From positions 16,936,607 to 17,000,606 of the forward strand of contig NC_026656.2 of NCBI RefSeq assembly GCF_000004075.3: a DNA stretch of 64,000 nucleotides. The letters run 5' to 3'. Below the pieces are notes generated by a model that saw only the letters and a program-made list of their open reading frames with translations, had not been told where the DNA came from and ran no database searches. Shown here one piece after another: positions 45,283 through 56,000 of this stretch; position 1 is the first letter of the stretch; each line of letters opens with the position of its first letter. The position numbers and the translations under genes were made by a program. The DNA comes from Cucumis sativus. Lineage: Eukaryota; Streptophyta; Magnoliopsida; Cucurbitales; Cucurbitaceae.

Positions 45283-47169
45283 ATGGTATTTTCGTCTCCA
45301 TGTTATTCCTTGTTTCTGTTTCCTACCATAATCTCAATGCCCCTTCGCTGGAATTCTTCAATTCTGTACAATTTCTTCATCCAGTCAAGAACCCAATACC
45401 CACTTCTTCTTCATCGCTCATTTCACCTGGTCCGTCAATGTGCAACACCAGAAGCGATTGTTTCAGCTTTACTCATCGCTGTTAACTCTTGCCCTTCCAT
45501 CTCCAATTGCCGGGAAATTCATGCCCGAGTATTCAAATCTTTGCTTTATAGAGATGGCTTCATTGGGGATCAGCTGGTTACTTGTTATAATAAACTGGGC
45601 TATGCTGAAGATGCACTGAAGCTGTTTGATGATATGCCTCATAAAGATTTGGTCTCTTGGAACTCACTGATTTCTGGTTTTTCTCGTTGTCTTCATATGA
45701 GCCTCACAGCATTTTATACCATGAAGTTTGAGATGTCAGTTAAACCCAATGAGGTCACAATTCTGTCGATGATATCAGCTTGCAGTGGAGCTTTGGATGC
45801 AGGGAAGTATATTCATGGTTTTGGAATTAAAGTTGGTGGTACTTTGGAAGTTAAGGTTGCTAATTCTCTCATTAACATGTATGGAAAGTCTGGAGATTTA
45901 ACATCAGCTTGTAGATTGTTTGAGGCCATTCCAGACCCGAATACAGTATCGTGGAATTCAATCATTGCTGCTCAAGTCACTAATGGCTGTGCACGAGAAG
46001 GAATTGATTATTTTAATAAAATGAGAAGGCTTGGAATTGAGCAGGATGAAGGAACTATCCTGGCCCTGCTTCAAGCTTGCCTACATTTGGGTGTAGGAAA
46101 ATTGGCAGAAAGCATTCATGGTTTAATGTTCTGCACTGGTTTTGGCGCAAAGATCACCATAGCAACTGCACTTTTAGATACCTATGCGAAATTGGGAAGA
46201 TTAAGTGCTTCATATGGCGTCTTTACGGAGGTGGGTTTTGCAGACAGAGTTGCTTGGACCGCCATGCTTGCAGGATATGCTGCTCATGGATTAGGTAGGG
46301 AAGCAATCAAGCTTTTCGAGAGCATGGCCAATAAAGGCTTGGAGCCTGATCATGTGACTTTTACTCATTTGCTTAGCGCATGTAGTCATTCAGGGCTAGT
46401 CAATGAGGGGAAAAGTTACTTCAATGTGATGTCTGAAGTGTATGGAATTGAGCCCAGGGTAGATCATTATTCATGTATGGTTGATCTACTCGGTCGCTGC
46501 GGCCTTTTGAATGATGCTTATGAGGTGATACAAAACATGCCCATGGAGCCTAATGCTGGTGTGTGGGGTGCGCTTCTCGGTGCTTGTAGGGTTCATGGTA
46601 ACATTGAACTTGGTAAGGAAGTTGCAGAGCATTTGATTAATATGGAACCTTTGGACCCCAGAAACTATATCATGTTATCAAATATGTATTCCGCATCTCG
46701 TTCTTGGAAGGATGCTGCCAAAGTGAGGGCCTTGCTAAAGGAGAGAGGTCTGAAAAGAACCCCAGGATATAGCTCCATTGAATATGGAAACAAGAACCAT
46801 CACTTCTTCGTGGGCGATCGATCTCACCCTGAGACGGAGAAGATCTATTCCAAGCTCGAAGAATTGCTCGGAAAAATAAGGAAAGCTGGATATAGTTCCA
46901 AAACAGAATATGTTCTGCAAGACGTTGAAGAGGAAGTCAAGGAGGATATGATAAACAAGCATAGCGAGAAGTTAGCCATTGCTTTTGGGCTTTTGGTGAG
47001 TAAAGAAGGTGAAGCTTTAATCATAACAAAGAATCTTAGAATTTGTGGAGATTGTCATAGCACTGCAAAGCTCATATCATTGATTGAGAAGCGTACCATT
47101 ATTATCCGAGATCCAAAACGCTTTCACCATTTCTCTGATGGATTCTGTTCTTGTGCAGATTACTGGTAA
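45283..47169 (+). CDS. Pentatricopeptide repeat protein, PLS-DYW class (single exon, 628 aa)
   Basis: DYW-class PPR proteins bind organelle transcripts and carry out or assist C-to-U editing. The reading frame is one exon. After an Arg/Ser-rich N-terminus consistent with organelle targeting, about ten PLS repeats follow, for example DLVSWNSLISGFSR, NTVSWNSIIAAQVTNG, DRVAWTAMLAGYAAHG and HVTFTHLLSACSHSG. The E/E+ region contains YSSIEYGNKNHHFFVGDRSH. The DYW domain has the zinc and catalytic signature HSEKLAIAFG (H560, E562) and CGDCH (588-592), ending CSCADYW. All expected deaminase residues are present. A later in-frame ATG (MPLRWNSS) would give a more typical mitochondrial leader. It resembles Arabidopsis At5g40410-type proteins from memory; the exact orthologue is not certain. 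Confidence 0.92.
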   Translation: MVFSSPCYSLFLFPTIISMPLRWNSSILYNFFIQSRTQYPLLLHRSFHLVRQCATPEAIVSALLIAVNSCPSISNCREIHARVFKSLLYRDGFIGDQLVTCYNKLGYAEDALKLFDDMPHKDLVSWNSLISGFSRCLHMSLTAFYTMKFEMSVKPNEVTILSMISACSGALDAGKYIHGFGIKVGGTLEVKVANSLINMYGKSGDLTSACRLFEAIPDPNTVSWNSIIAAQVTNGCAREGIDYFNKMRRLGIEQDEGTILALLQACLHLGVGKLAESIHGLMFCTGFGAKITIATALLDTYAKLGRLSASYGVFTEVGFADRVAWTAMLAGYAAHGLGREAIKLFESMANKGLEPDHVTFTHLLSACSHSGLVNEGKSYFNVMSEVYGIEPRVDHYSCMVDLLGRCGLLNDAYEVIQNMPMEPNAGVWGALLGACRVHGNIELGKEVAEHLINMEPLDPRNYIMLSNMYSASRSWKDAAKVRALLKERGLKRTPGYSSIEYGNKNHHFFVGDRSHPETEKIYSKLEELLGKIRKAGYSSKTEYVLQDVEEEVKEDMINKHSEKLAIAFGLLVSKEGEALIITKNLRICGDCHSTAKLISLIEKRTIIIRDPKRFHHFSDGFCSCADYW

Positions 47170-49150
47170 GTTTTTACTGTACTTCACAATGGTGCTAATG
47201 CGTATTTATACCTTACATAGAGCTAACCCATGTGCATCATAACCATATTCTTTGTTTAGTTTTGCTAATTTAATATGGTTTTCGGTCTGATGTATAAGAG
47301 CTTGATTTAGGCTTCTCTTATATTCTTTTATTGTGTCATTAAAATAAGTATGATCGTAGTTTAAAGAGGCTTGATACAACCTACAAATGTCAGTTCATAA
47401 GTTCCTTAGAAAATGACTTTTAATAACTATGAGTTTGGTTCTTAGCCGGTTAGGTACAAAAACTCTCATCATATTGTTTATGACTTCATGTTTTATTTTA
47501 TCTAGAGTGTTGCCTCTCATTATACACCCCGTGTTAATATGAGATCTTGGTTTTATCTTGACTTTAGTTCTAGAAAAACAATTCCAAATCAAAGTTGGTT
47601 GGCATGAGTTAAGTTTGTAATATAATATCAACTAAACTCTTAAATTCTAAAACTCGAGAGCTTGAAAAGAATATAATTATTGATAACAAAATTCACTATG
47701 GACCATTCTACAATATAGGCTGTAATAGGTACAATTTTCGGTTGAAGCTTTTAATGTGTTAGGTACCCATAAAACCTCACAAACCCAAGCATGTGAGGAA
47801 GCCAAAATTATTTAAACCCTACCATCTTTTTATTTTATTGTTCTTTATTTAGATCCTAACTTTTTTGTCAAAATAAAATATAAACATTTAATAATTAAAT
47901 CTGAAATTTTTATGGCAATCTATTGAAAAAAAAACTGGAGAATTCATTTTTTGATTTGTTCGTGACCATTTTTGTTGTTACTTCAGAAAAAAATTTGGGC
48001 TAATAAATAATTAACAATATTCTAAATTAATTCCTTATGAAATTCTATGATTTAAAGCAATATTAGTTTGATGTTTTAAGGGATACAAATCTACAAATTT
48101 AGGGGCATAAATGGGACATTTTCTGTACACATAAAACATGTATTTGGGTCCATCTTAAAAATAGAATAATTGTCTATGGAAATGTGAAAATATTTTCTTA
48201 AAGAAAAAGTCTACATAGACTATTAAGGAGAACTAATTAAGGCAGGAAAAAATTTTGAATATTAAAGGAAAAACGTTAAAACTTGTATAAACACGACAAA
48301 TCTAGATCCGAAATTGATAAATTGAGCGTTCAAAATTGATAATTTGAGATCGCTCAATCCAACCACATCCAAGAATAATTGTAAATTTAACCAAATTCAG
48401 AATTTAAAGATTACTAACTAAAAACAATCTAATTATATTTGAAATTCAAAAACTATTAGAATGGCTATATAATCTCCTTGTAATTACATAAATTTTCAAT
48501 ATCAAGTTGCACTTATGTCCAGGTGAGTTAGGGTAGGTTTGTGTGCTTTTATGGAATGATCTCGAGAGATGTGTAACACCAAGACTCCAAGACCCTTTCT
48601 ACCATGATCTCAAGTTGTCTGAGCTCGTCTTTGGTCAAGACCGACCTTAGCTAGTTTTGAGCCACTAGTTCAAACATATGCCTGTAGTCATTGTATCACA
48701 TAGCAAGTCTCGATTTATTGATTTAAAGTGGAACCATGTAACTCTGCACTCAGCCACAAAAACTTATTTCTACCATTTAACGACAAAACTCTGTTTCTAT
48801 ATAATTACCGAACCGAACCGATCTCGCATAGACAAATTCCATCCCACTTCTTAACAAAAGAGAAAAGGGAAGTTAAAAAGAAAGAAAAAAAAAAGGGAAG
48901 AAAAAATTACCGACCGCCCCTACTGCCGTTGAGAATTTTACACACGGCTGGGAGGATAGACATTCGATCCGATAACGAACAGAGCCCCTGACTTGTCGGA
49001 TAAACCTCCACCGAACCCATTCAATCAATCCGACCCATAAAATAGTACATTCTTTCGAATATTCCTCTGCTATTTCTCATCCGACCCCACCTCCTCTCTC
49101 CATTTTAAACCCTCAAAACCCACAAACTCTGCTACTTGGAACTTTTCATA
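47170..49150. other. Intergenic region between PPR and SEC14-like genes
   Basis: About 2 kb, AT-rich, without a supported gene. It includes PPR 3' sequence and, at its right end, a CT-rich leader (about 49090-49150) for the next gene. Short ORFs here have no recognisable features. Confidence 0.55.
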
Positions 49151-49964
49151 ATGAGCTACTCTTCTTCTTCTTCTTCTCTCTCCGACCAACTTCACCTCCT
49201 TGGTAAAGTCGAGGTTTTTAGACTCCATGGGCGTGATAAGGCTGGCAGGAATGTCCTCCTCATTGTCGGAAAATACTTTCCAGGTACTGAAATTAAATTA
49301 CTTTTCTTGTTCTCCAAAACCAGAGTGTGTTAGTGTGTGTGTGTGTGTTGATTCATATCTGTTTTGGGTTTAGCTCGGTTTGTGAGCAGCCAGGCCGTGA
49401 ATGTCTATTTGAAGGATAAGATTTTCCCACTCCTTAAAGATGGGCCTTTCACGGTGGTGTACATTCACACTGATGTTCATTGGACAGAGAATCTGCCTGG
49501 AATTTCAAACCTCAAGGCAATCTATGAGGCCATTCCAATCACCATTAAGAACAACATTGAAGCTGTTTATTTTCTCCACCCTAGCTTGCAAACCCGTGTG
49601 TTTTTTGCCACTGTCGGCCGCCTCATGCTTGACGCCGAGTAAGCATTCTTCCTTCCTCCCCTGTAATTGGAACTTCCCATTTCATAAAAAGGCAAAAAGG
49701 TCAGATCTTTATGGTGGGGTTGTAATTTCTTTGACTTGCAGGTTGTATAACAAGGTGAAATATGTGAAAAGAGTGGAGTTTCTATGGGAACATGTTAGAA
49801 GGAAAGAGATGGACTTACCTAAGTTTGTGTATGATCATGATGAGAAATTGGAGTTCTGTCCTGTGATGGAGTCTGATTTGGAGAATGATTATCTCAGGGT
49901 TTTCTCCCCTTCGCCGTCTTTGAATTCTGGGGTGTCTACGTATTCCATGAGGTGTTTCGCTTGA
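49151..49964 (+). CDS. Small SEC14/CRAL-TRIO-like protein (3 exons, 206 aa)
   Basis: Belongs to the plant group of short CRAL-TRIO (type 2) proteins related to Arabidopsis At4g35750 and to the C-terminal domain of GDAP2-type and RhoGAP proteins. Such domains bind lipids or small hydrophobic ligands; the role of this plant group is not known. Exons 49151-49283, 49374-49638 and 49742-49964 join in frame. A serine-rich start (MSYSSSSSSLSDQ) leads into VEVFRLHGRDKAGRNVLLIVG. The core fold follows with PFTVVYIHTDVHWTENLPG, IPITIKNNIEAVYFLHPSL and LYNKVKYVKRVEFLWEHV. The C-terminus (LNSGVSTYSMRCFA) is short. Length matches the family. It is convergent with the PPR gene on the other strand. Confidence 0.85.
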
Positions 49965-50935
49965 TGACATGAAGAGTCAAAGATGGGGTTGGGGATACAG
50001 GGGTCTTTTTGGTTTTGTTATAGGAGTTTTTTTTTTTTTTTGGTAGTAATGGCAGAAAATATTGCCAAGTGTTGTAGACTTTCTGTAGGCAAAGGGAAAA
50101 GGTTAATGAGCTTTCCTTGTGAAGAAAGGAAGAGTTAATACTTCACAGGAAAAGCAGTGAATAGGTTTAAATGAAGTTACTCTGTAATAAAATATATGTT
50201 CATGGGATATTTGAAAATGGCATGGACTGAAATATAAATAAAATGAACAGGTTTTGACCTGATAATACAGTTTGGTTGGACAAAAATCAAACTTTGTAAT
50301 GGGTTGAGAAAGAGGGAACATGCTGGAATATCGCCATATCAGAGACTTTGTTTGTTTTGCTTTGGCTATATCTGATGCAAGACGAGCCAAAATAAATAAA
50401 TAAAATATATCAATCACTTTATAAGAAATGCTAGTTGATTAAAAATCATGGAAGGGCTCCATTGAATTATAATTTAAATAATAGGACTAGATTGAATTGA
50501 ATACAATATTGAATCTGTGCAATAAATATATTGAACTTATAATTTAAACCCTCAATGAATCACCTATACTAAAAATAAGTAGCAAGAAAATTTTGGACGG
50601 AACACCTTTCTTCCAAAATGAATGTAGCCAAATGTTAGCACAAATATTGTTTCCTAAAAGCGTAAGAGAACCAGATTTGGCTCCCTGTTTGCATACTCAG
50701 ATCTCTTGATAAGTGTTCCACAAAATTGACTCCATGAAAGGATGTAATCCGAATGGAAGGACCATGAATCAGTAAGTACTTCATTGAAGATTATACATAT
50801 AGAAATAGTCTAAATAGAAAGGATTCTCAGCCAGAAGAAAAGTTCAAGATAACATGATTTTTATCTAACTAGGCAACTGGTTAAATAAATCAGGCAAGAG
50901 GTAAGGAGATGAGTTAGATCAAACCATATATACCT
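49965..50935. other. Convergent 3' ends of SEC14-like and PPR genes
   Basis: About 970 bases between two tail-to-tail genes. A T13-like run lies near 50028-50041. No gene is supported. The sequence must contain both 3' untranslated regions, so the two transcripts may come close or overlap. Confidence 0.5.
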
Positions 50936-53068
50936 CTATATGTATAATGTCATAGAATTTGTATCATTGAATGATTCATAACATTCATCCTTCATATGAT
51001 CTCTCAACCTTCTTAACTCTGAACATATTTTGACAATCTGTGGATGTATCTGGTCACCAACTACAAACACATGAACCTGACTTTTCAATTCAATCCAACT
51101 ACAACCTGGTTCCTTATTCACCCCTCGAAGTTTCATCAACCTTCTCACCCGTTCAACATCATCAGACCTTCCCAGTGCAGTATAAATACTAGATAATAAT
51201 ATATAAGCAGATGATTCTTGTGAACCTAATTCCATTAGTTTCTCCCCTGCATATGCTCCCAGTTCATAATTACGATAGTTTCGACAAGCCCCTAACAGGA
51301 TACGCCATAAACACATACCGTGATCGATAGTGGCAGATTCTATGAACTCTTTCGTTTCATGTAGCTTACCTGCACGACTTAGAATATCTACCATGCAAGC
51401 ATAATGCTCGACTCTTGGAATAATGCCGAACTCATCAAGCATCATCCTGAAATATACCTTGCCTCTTTCCACCAATCCCATGTGACTGCACGCAGAAAGA
51501 ACGTTCACGAAAGTAACATAGTCGGGTTTTGTAGTGCCATGACGCAGCTCTTCAAAAAGTTCAAGAGCTTTAAGACCCTCTCCATTTTGAGAAAGACCAG
51601 ATATCATTGCATTCCACGTCATAATATCTCGACTAGGCATCCTCCTAAATACCAGGTTCCCATCTTCTAAACTACCACACTTTGCATACATGGTAGAAAG
51701 AGCACTCCCTATTGGAACTTCAAGACTGAATCCATATTTAATCGTCTGGGCATGGATTTGCTTACCTTGTTCTAAAGCAGCCAGGCTTGAACATGCTCTC
51801 AAGACACTAGCCATAGTTAGCTCATGGGGCATAATCCTTTCCATCTGCATTCTACAATATAGAGTCAAAGCAGTTTCATTTTCACCATTTTGAGCATATC
51901 CTGAAATCATGGAAGTCCACAAAACAATATCCGGTTCTTTTAAATAATCAAACCCCTTTCGGGCATCAACTAAGCTTCCACATTTTGCATACATATCAAC
52001 CAAAGCTGTCATGAAATAAATCTGGCACTCATATCCCGCCTTCAGGGAATATCCATGTATTTGTTTCCCCTCTTCCAGAGCACCAATGTCACTACAAGCA
52101 TTGATCACCCCGACAAAAGTAAACTCGCTAGGCTTATTCCCATTAAGATGCATATTATAAAACAAATTTAAAGCCTCGTGCGAGTCCCCAGCTTGAGCAT
52201 AGCCAGTTATCATAGCTGACCATGTAATATCGTCCTTATCACCAGACAATTCAAATGTTTTAAAAGCATCATCTAAACACCCACATTTTCCATACATCGT
52301 AACAAGAGCATTCCCCACAGAAGCAATTGATAACAACCCATTTTTAAGGGCAAGACAATGGATTTGCTTACCATAGTGAACAAGATCAGGAACCGTCAGT
52401 GCACTAAGCACACTTGTATAGATAAACTTATCATGGGCCCCCTCTTCACGACGCATCAATAAAAACAACTCCCAAGCCTCAAAAGCCATCCTTTCCATCG
52501 CATACCCTGAAATTATAGTGGCCCAAGATACAGTATTCCTCTCGGGAATTGTGTCGAACACCTTACGAGCATCAAGCATACACCCAATTTTACAATACAT
52601 ATTAATAAGCGAGCTGCCAACAAAAACATCATAAAAGTTAGAAGTCTTGATCGCAAGCGCATGGGCCTGTAGACCACCAAAAGTTTCGGGTGAACTTGAA
52701 GCAGCAGTGAAAACCCCGCTAAAAGTATGGCCATTCGGCAGAGTGTTCTCCGCTCTCATTCTCTGAAAAAGCTCCATCACAAACGAATATCCAACAGTAC
52801 CCTTTTGAGAGTAGCCATTGATGAGGCAATTCCATGAGACAACGTCCTTGTTGGTTATACTCTCGAAGACGAGCTTGGCCTTGACAATGCTTCCACATTT
52901 GGCATACAAGTTAACAAGACTGTTGGTGAGGTAAACCGAAGAGAAAGAACCAGTTCTGAGGAGTTGAGCGTGAATGGCTTTGCCCTTCTGAAGATCTTTC
53001 TGACGAGTACACCGCAAGAGCAAATCGACGAAGGAGCGATGCTGAGGAGGAAGAAGATAAAGATTCAT
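50936..53068 (-). CDS. Pentatricopeptide repeat protein, PLS-E+ class (single exon, 710 aa), At2g33680-like
   Basis: An organelle RNA-binding PPR protein closely resembling Arabidopsis At2g33680. The frame is one exon. I place the start at the ATG at 53068 (MNLYLLPPQHRSF), where the Arabidopsis protein starts; the same frame runs 85 codons further up to 53323 but that part is hydrophobic, unrelated to the family and AT-rich. About sixteen PLS repeats are visible, for example KDVVSWNCLINGYSQKG, NTVSWATIISGYAMER, DDITWSAMITGYAQAG, DIVLWTSMISGYAQNG and DIMTWNAMISGLSQNG. The C-terminus has the E/E+ part (CSWIELKSQVHVFVVGDQIH) but stops soon after without a DYW domain, so any editing would need a partner deaminase. 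It looks intact. Confidence 0.9.
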   Translation of the reverse strand: MNLYLLPPQHRSFVDLLLRCTRQKDLQKGKAIHAQLLRTGSFSSVYLTNSLVNLYAKCGSIVKAKLVFESITNKDVVSWNCLINGYSQKGTVGYSFVMELFQRMRAENTLPNGHTFSGVFTAASSSPETFGGLQAHALAIKTSNFYDVFVGSSLINMYCKIGCMLDARKVFDTIPERNTVSWATIISGYAMERMAFEAWELFLLMRREEGAHDKFIYTSVLSALTVPDLVHYGKQIHCLALKNGLLSIASVGNALVTMYGKCGCLDDAFKTFELSGDKDDITWSAMITGYAQAGDSHEALNLFYNMHLNGNKPSEFTFVGVINACSDIGALEEGKQIHGYSLKAGYECQIYFMTALVDMYAKCGSLVDARKGFDYLKEPDIVLWTSMISGYAQNGENETALTLYCRMQMERIMPHELTMASVLRACSSLAALEQGKQIHAQTIKYGFSLEVPIGSALSTMYAKCGSLEDGNLVFRRMPSRDIMTWNAMISGLSQNGEGLKALELFEELRHGTTKPDYVTFVNVLSACSHMGLVERGKVYFRMMLDEFGIIPRVEHYACMVDILSRAGKLHETKEFIESATIDHGMCLWRILLGACRNYRNYELGAYAGEKLMELGSQESSAYILLSSIYTALGRSDDVERVRRLMKLRGVNKEPGCSWIELKSQVHVFVVGDQIHPQIVKICSELRRLRDHMKDECYESFNDTNSMTLYI

Positions 53069-56000
53069 CAACTCCGCTTGAATTCCAAATGAGGCGCGAA
53101 GGCGAACCTGCAACGAACTCAGAATTTTACCATTTGTTATTGGGTTGGGCCCAACTTTGGTCCACTCATCTTTTAGCCCAAATACAATTATTGGGCCGGC
53201 CTGCAAATCTTGAAAACATTGCTCAAAATCGCAGAAATTGTAACTAAAAAAAATAAGGAATAATAAGAGATATAACCATTTTTTAAAAAAAAAATTAGCA
53301 AATAAGAATTTTGGAAGGTACATGCTATTTTATAAAATACCAAAATATCCACCTTCCCCAACTATAATTATTTTTGTTTATAAAAACTAATAAAATAGCA
53401 ACAATAATTTTCATAAGAAGAAGTATTTTTCTACAGTTAAACAAAAATTGTCCTAACACCACAAAGAAACAAATATAGGACAAAAGAAATCATTATATAT
53501 TACTTATCACCACAATTGGTGGTAGAGAGACATAGGGTGCAAGGAAATTCATTAACTCGAGAATCAAGTTGGGTCAAAGGGTACTCAACCTATTTTTACT
53601 ACTACTACGTTGAGGATTGACCAATGCATATATATCTTTATATGCTATGCTATAATTTCAAATCATGAATCTTTTTTAAAATGCTTGAAATAGTTATACT
53701 TGATTTCAAAAGAAATATTTTGATCCCAGGGTTTTCTTTTCCTAATTATCACGAAATACAATCACACACTTTTCTTTTCTTCCTAATTATTCTCTAGGCA
53801 CTACAGTTCTATCTTTATGCAGATTAATAGTTTTGGCAATAATTTGTTTCTTTTTTTTTTTCGTAAAACAAAAAGGATGAACAGTAAAAGGAAAAAAGAA
53901 AAATAAATTTAATGATGAATAAATTCATCATCAATTAGAGATGAAGAACCCCATACTAAGAAAGAGAGGTTTTGTCTTCTTTTACATTTTATATTAAAGA
54001 AATAAGATTCTATTTTTGTCAAATTAGGTGTTGACAATAAATTATTTCTCAATTCTCAATGGTGAGTTAAAGGTAAAAGGGTATGTTTCGTTATATATGA
54101 CCAAACATATCCATAATTAAGAACATATCCTTGACTCACTGACTCACTATATATGTTTTTGTAAAGCTTCATAATTATTAAACTCTTTCATCTTTAATTA
54201 AGCATATTACACCTTTAATCGTTTTTTAGTACACATTGCTGGGTGAAATTTTTTTAACATGAAACCTTTTATCCTTGAGTAGTTTTACTAATCTCTTATC
54301 GGCTAACCATACCTCTAATTCAAAATTCTAACCATGCATTATGACATGACTCCATATAATTCAATAAAAAGATATAGAATAAGCAAGAATGAATCTACCT
54401 CAATGATGGGGTACATACACTCTCTTTACGTATTTTATAAAGATTGTAAGTTCTTTAATTTTCTTTTTATTTTTTAATGTGAAATTTTCAAAATGTTAAT
54501 CCGATAAAATTCATTTGGTTGACATGTTGAACTAACTTTATTAACATGTAAAACTACATATTACATTTGTTTTGGTGTGGTATGAAGCTTTTGATAGTTG
54601 AACCTAAAATCCGTTATCTAACTCAATTTTTGCAAAGCTTTCTTGCACTAACAGAGTACCAACAGTCACTTTAGCCTATTATGTATTTACTTTTCACACT
54701 CATTAGTGAAAAGCAATTAAAAATTTTCACAAATACCAAAAGGAAGAAAGCTCTAAATATATTGTAGCCAAATATTTCTTAATTAATAGGAGAATTTTAA
54801 AAAATACATATTGCATAAATTGACTAGTAAAACAAGAAAGTTGAAACCTGAAAAGAAAAATATATAATCAAAATAACTTTTAGCTAAGTCTAAAGTTATT
54901 GAATACTACTAAAAGTAACTAAAGCATGAAAACAACAAATAATGCATAAAACTTTGATAATATAGTTCAACAAATACAGCCTACGTCTAAAAAGCTTCTT
55001 ACTCACATAAAAATTATTATTGAGATTCAAAAGTTTGTAACTTAAATACTAAAGTTACTTATATAAGTTATTTCCATAACTTAAATCTATACATTCTCAA
55101 GCTCCCTTGACGGCAATCGCAAATCTCTTCAAAGACAAATTCAAGCTCCTCCTCCATCATGTGGTTTTCATTCATATTTTATATCACTCATGTTTCATCA
55201 TATCAATTAACTATTTTCAATGTAAATTCATATATCAGAAGGCAACAATTGTACCTTCAACAGACTAACTTGACGAAGCAAAATTCATATCAATGAAGTG
55301 CATGCTAGTCGTCTTAACACCCTTTGTCAATCACCATAGTATATATTCTCGAAGATGAATATATATTTTACGATATTGTTTATCTAATAAATACAGCCAT
55401 ATTCCAAAAATATAAGCAAATCAAATAATTGAATCTTAACACTATCTTTCCATATCAAAGAATTCTAAATAAATCTTTTTGACAAAAATCTCAACAAAAT
55501 TGTTTATAACTAATTAAACCTAAAAGTAAAACTTCACACCTTTTTTTTTTCTTCTTTTTCTTTCAAAACCTTTTTCTGTCTAAGGACTTAAATCTCCTAT
55601 AGCTCATACACACACAAACTCCTCGTCTCTTTATTTATGTTCACCCATGTGGAATTCATCAAAGTCTAACAAAAAAGAAATCTTAAAGTGGCAGACAATG
55701 AATATGATTCTAACCCTATAATATTATATATATATATATTATAGTGGGTAATTAGTAGACATTTTTTCCTAACAAAAAAGGTGCCAAGTTTATCTTCCAA
55801 CCACTCTTCTATTACATTTTAATTGTTGTGTCATTCCCAAGTTACTAGCTGGCTTTGAAGAGCCTAAAAAAAAAGACACATCCCATCAATTTTTGTGCTT
55901 TGGGTGTGAGAATTTTAATTTATAATAAAATTTAAAAAACTAAAATAAATTTAAAAAATAACTTGATAACGTTTGAATATAGTCCAATTAGTTAAGATAT

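Noticed and set aside
53069..53323. 85-residue N-terminal extension of the minus-strand PPR gene
   Set aside because: The extension is hydrophobic and composition-biased, does not match the family, and the next ATG aligns with the Arabidopsis start.
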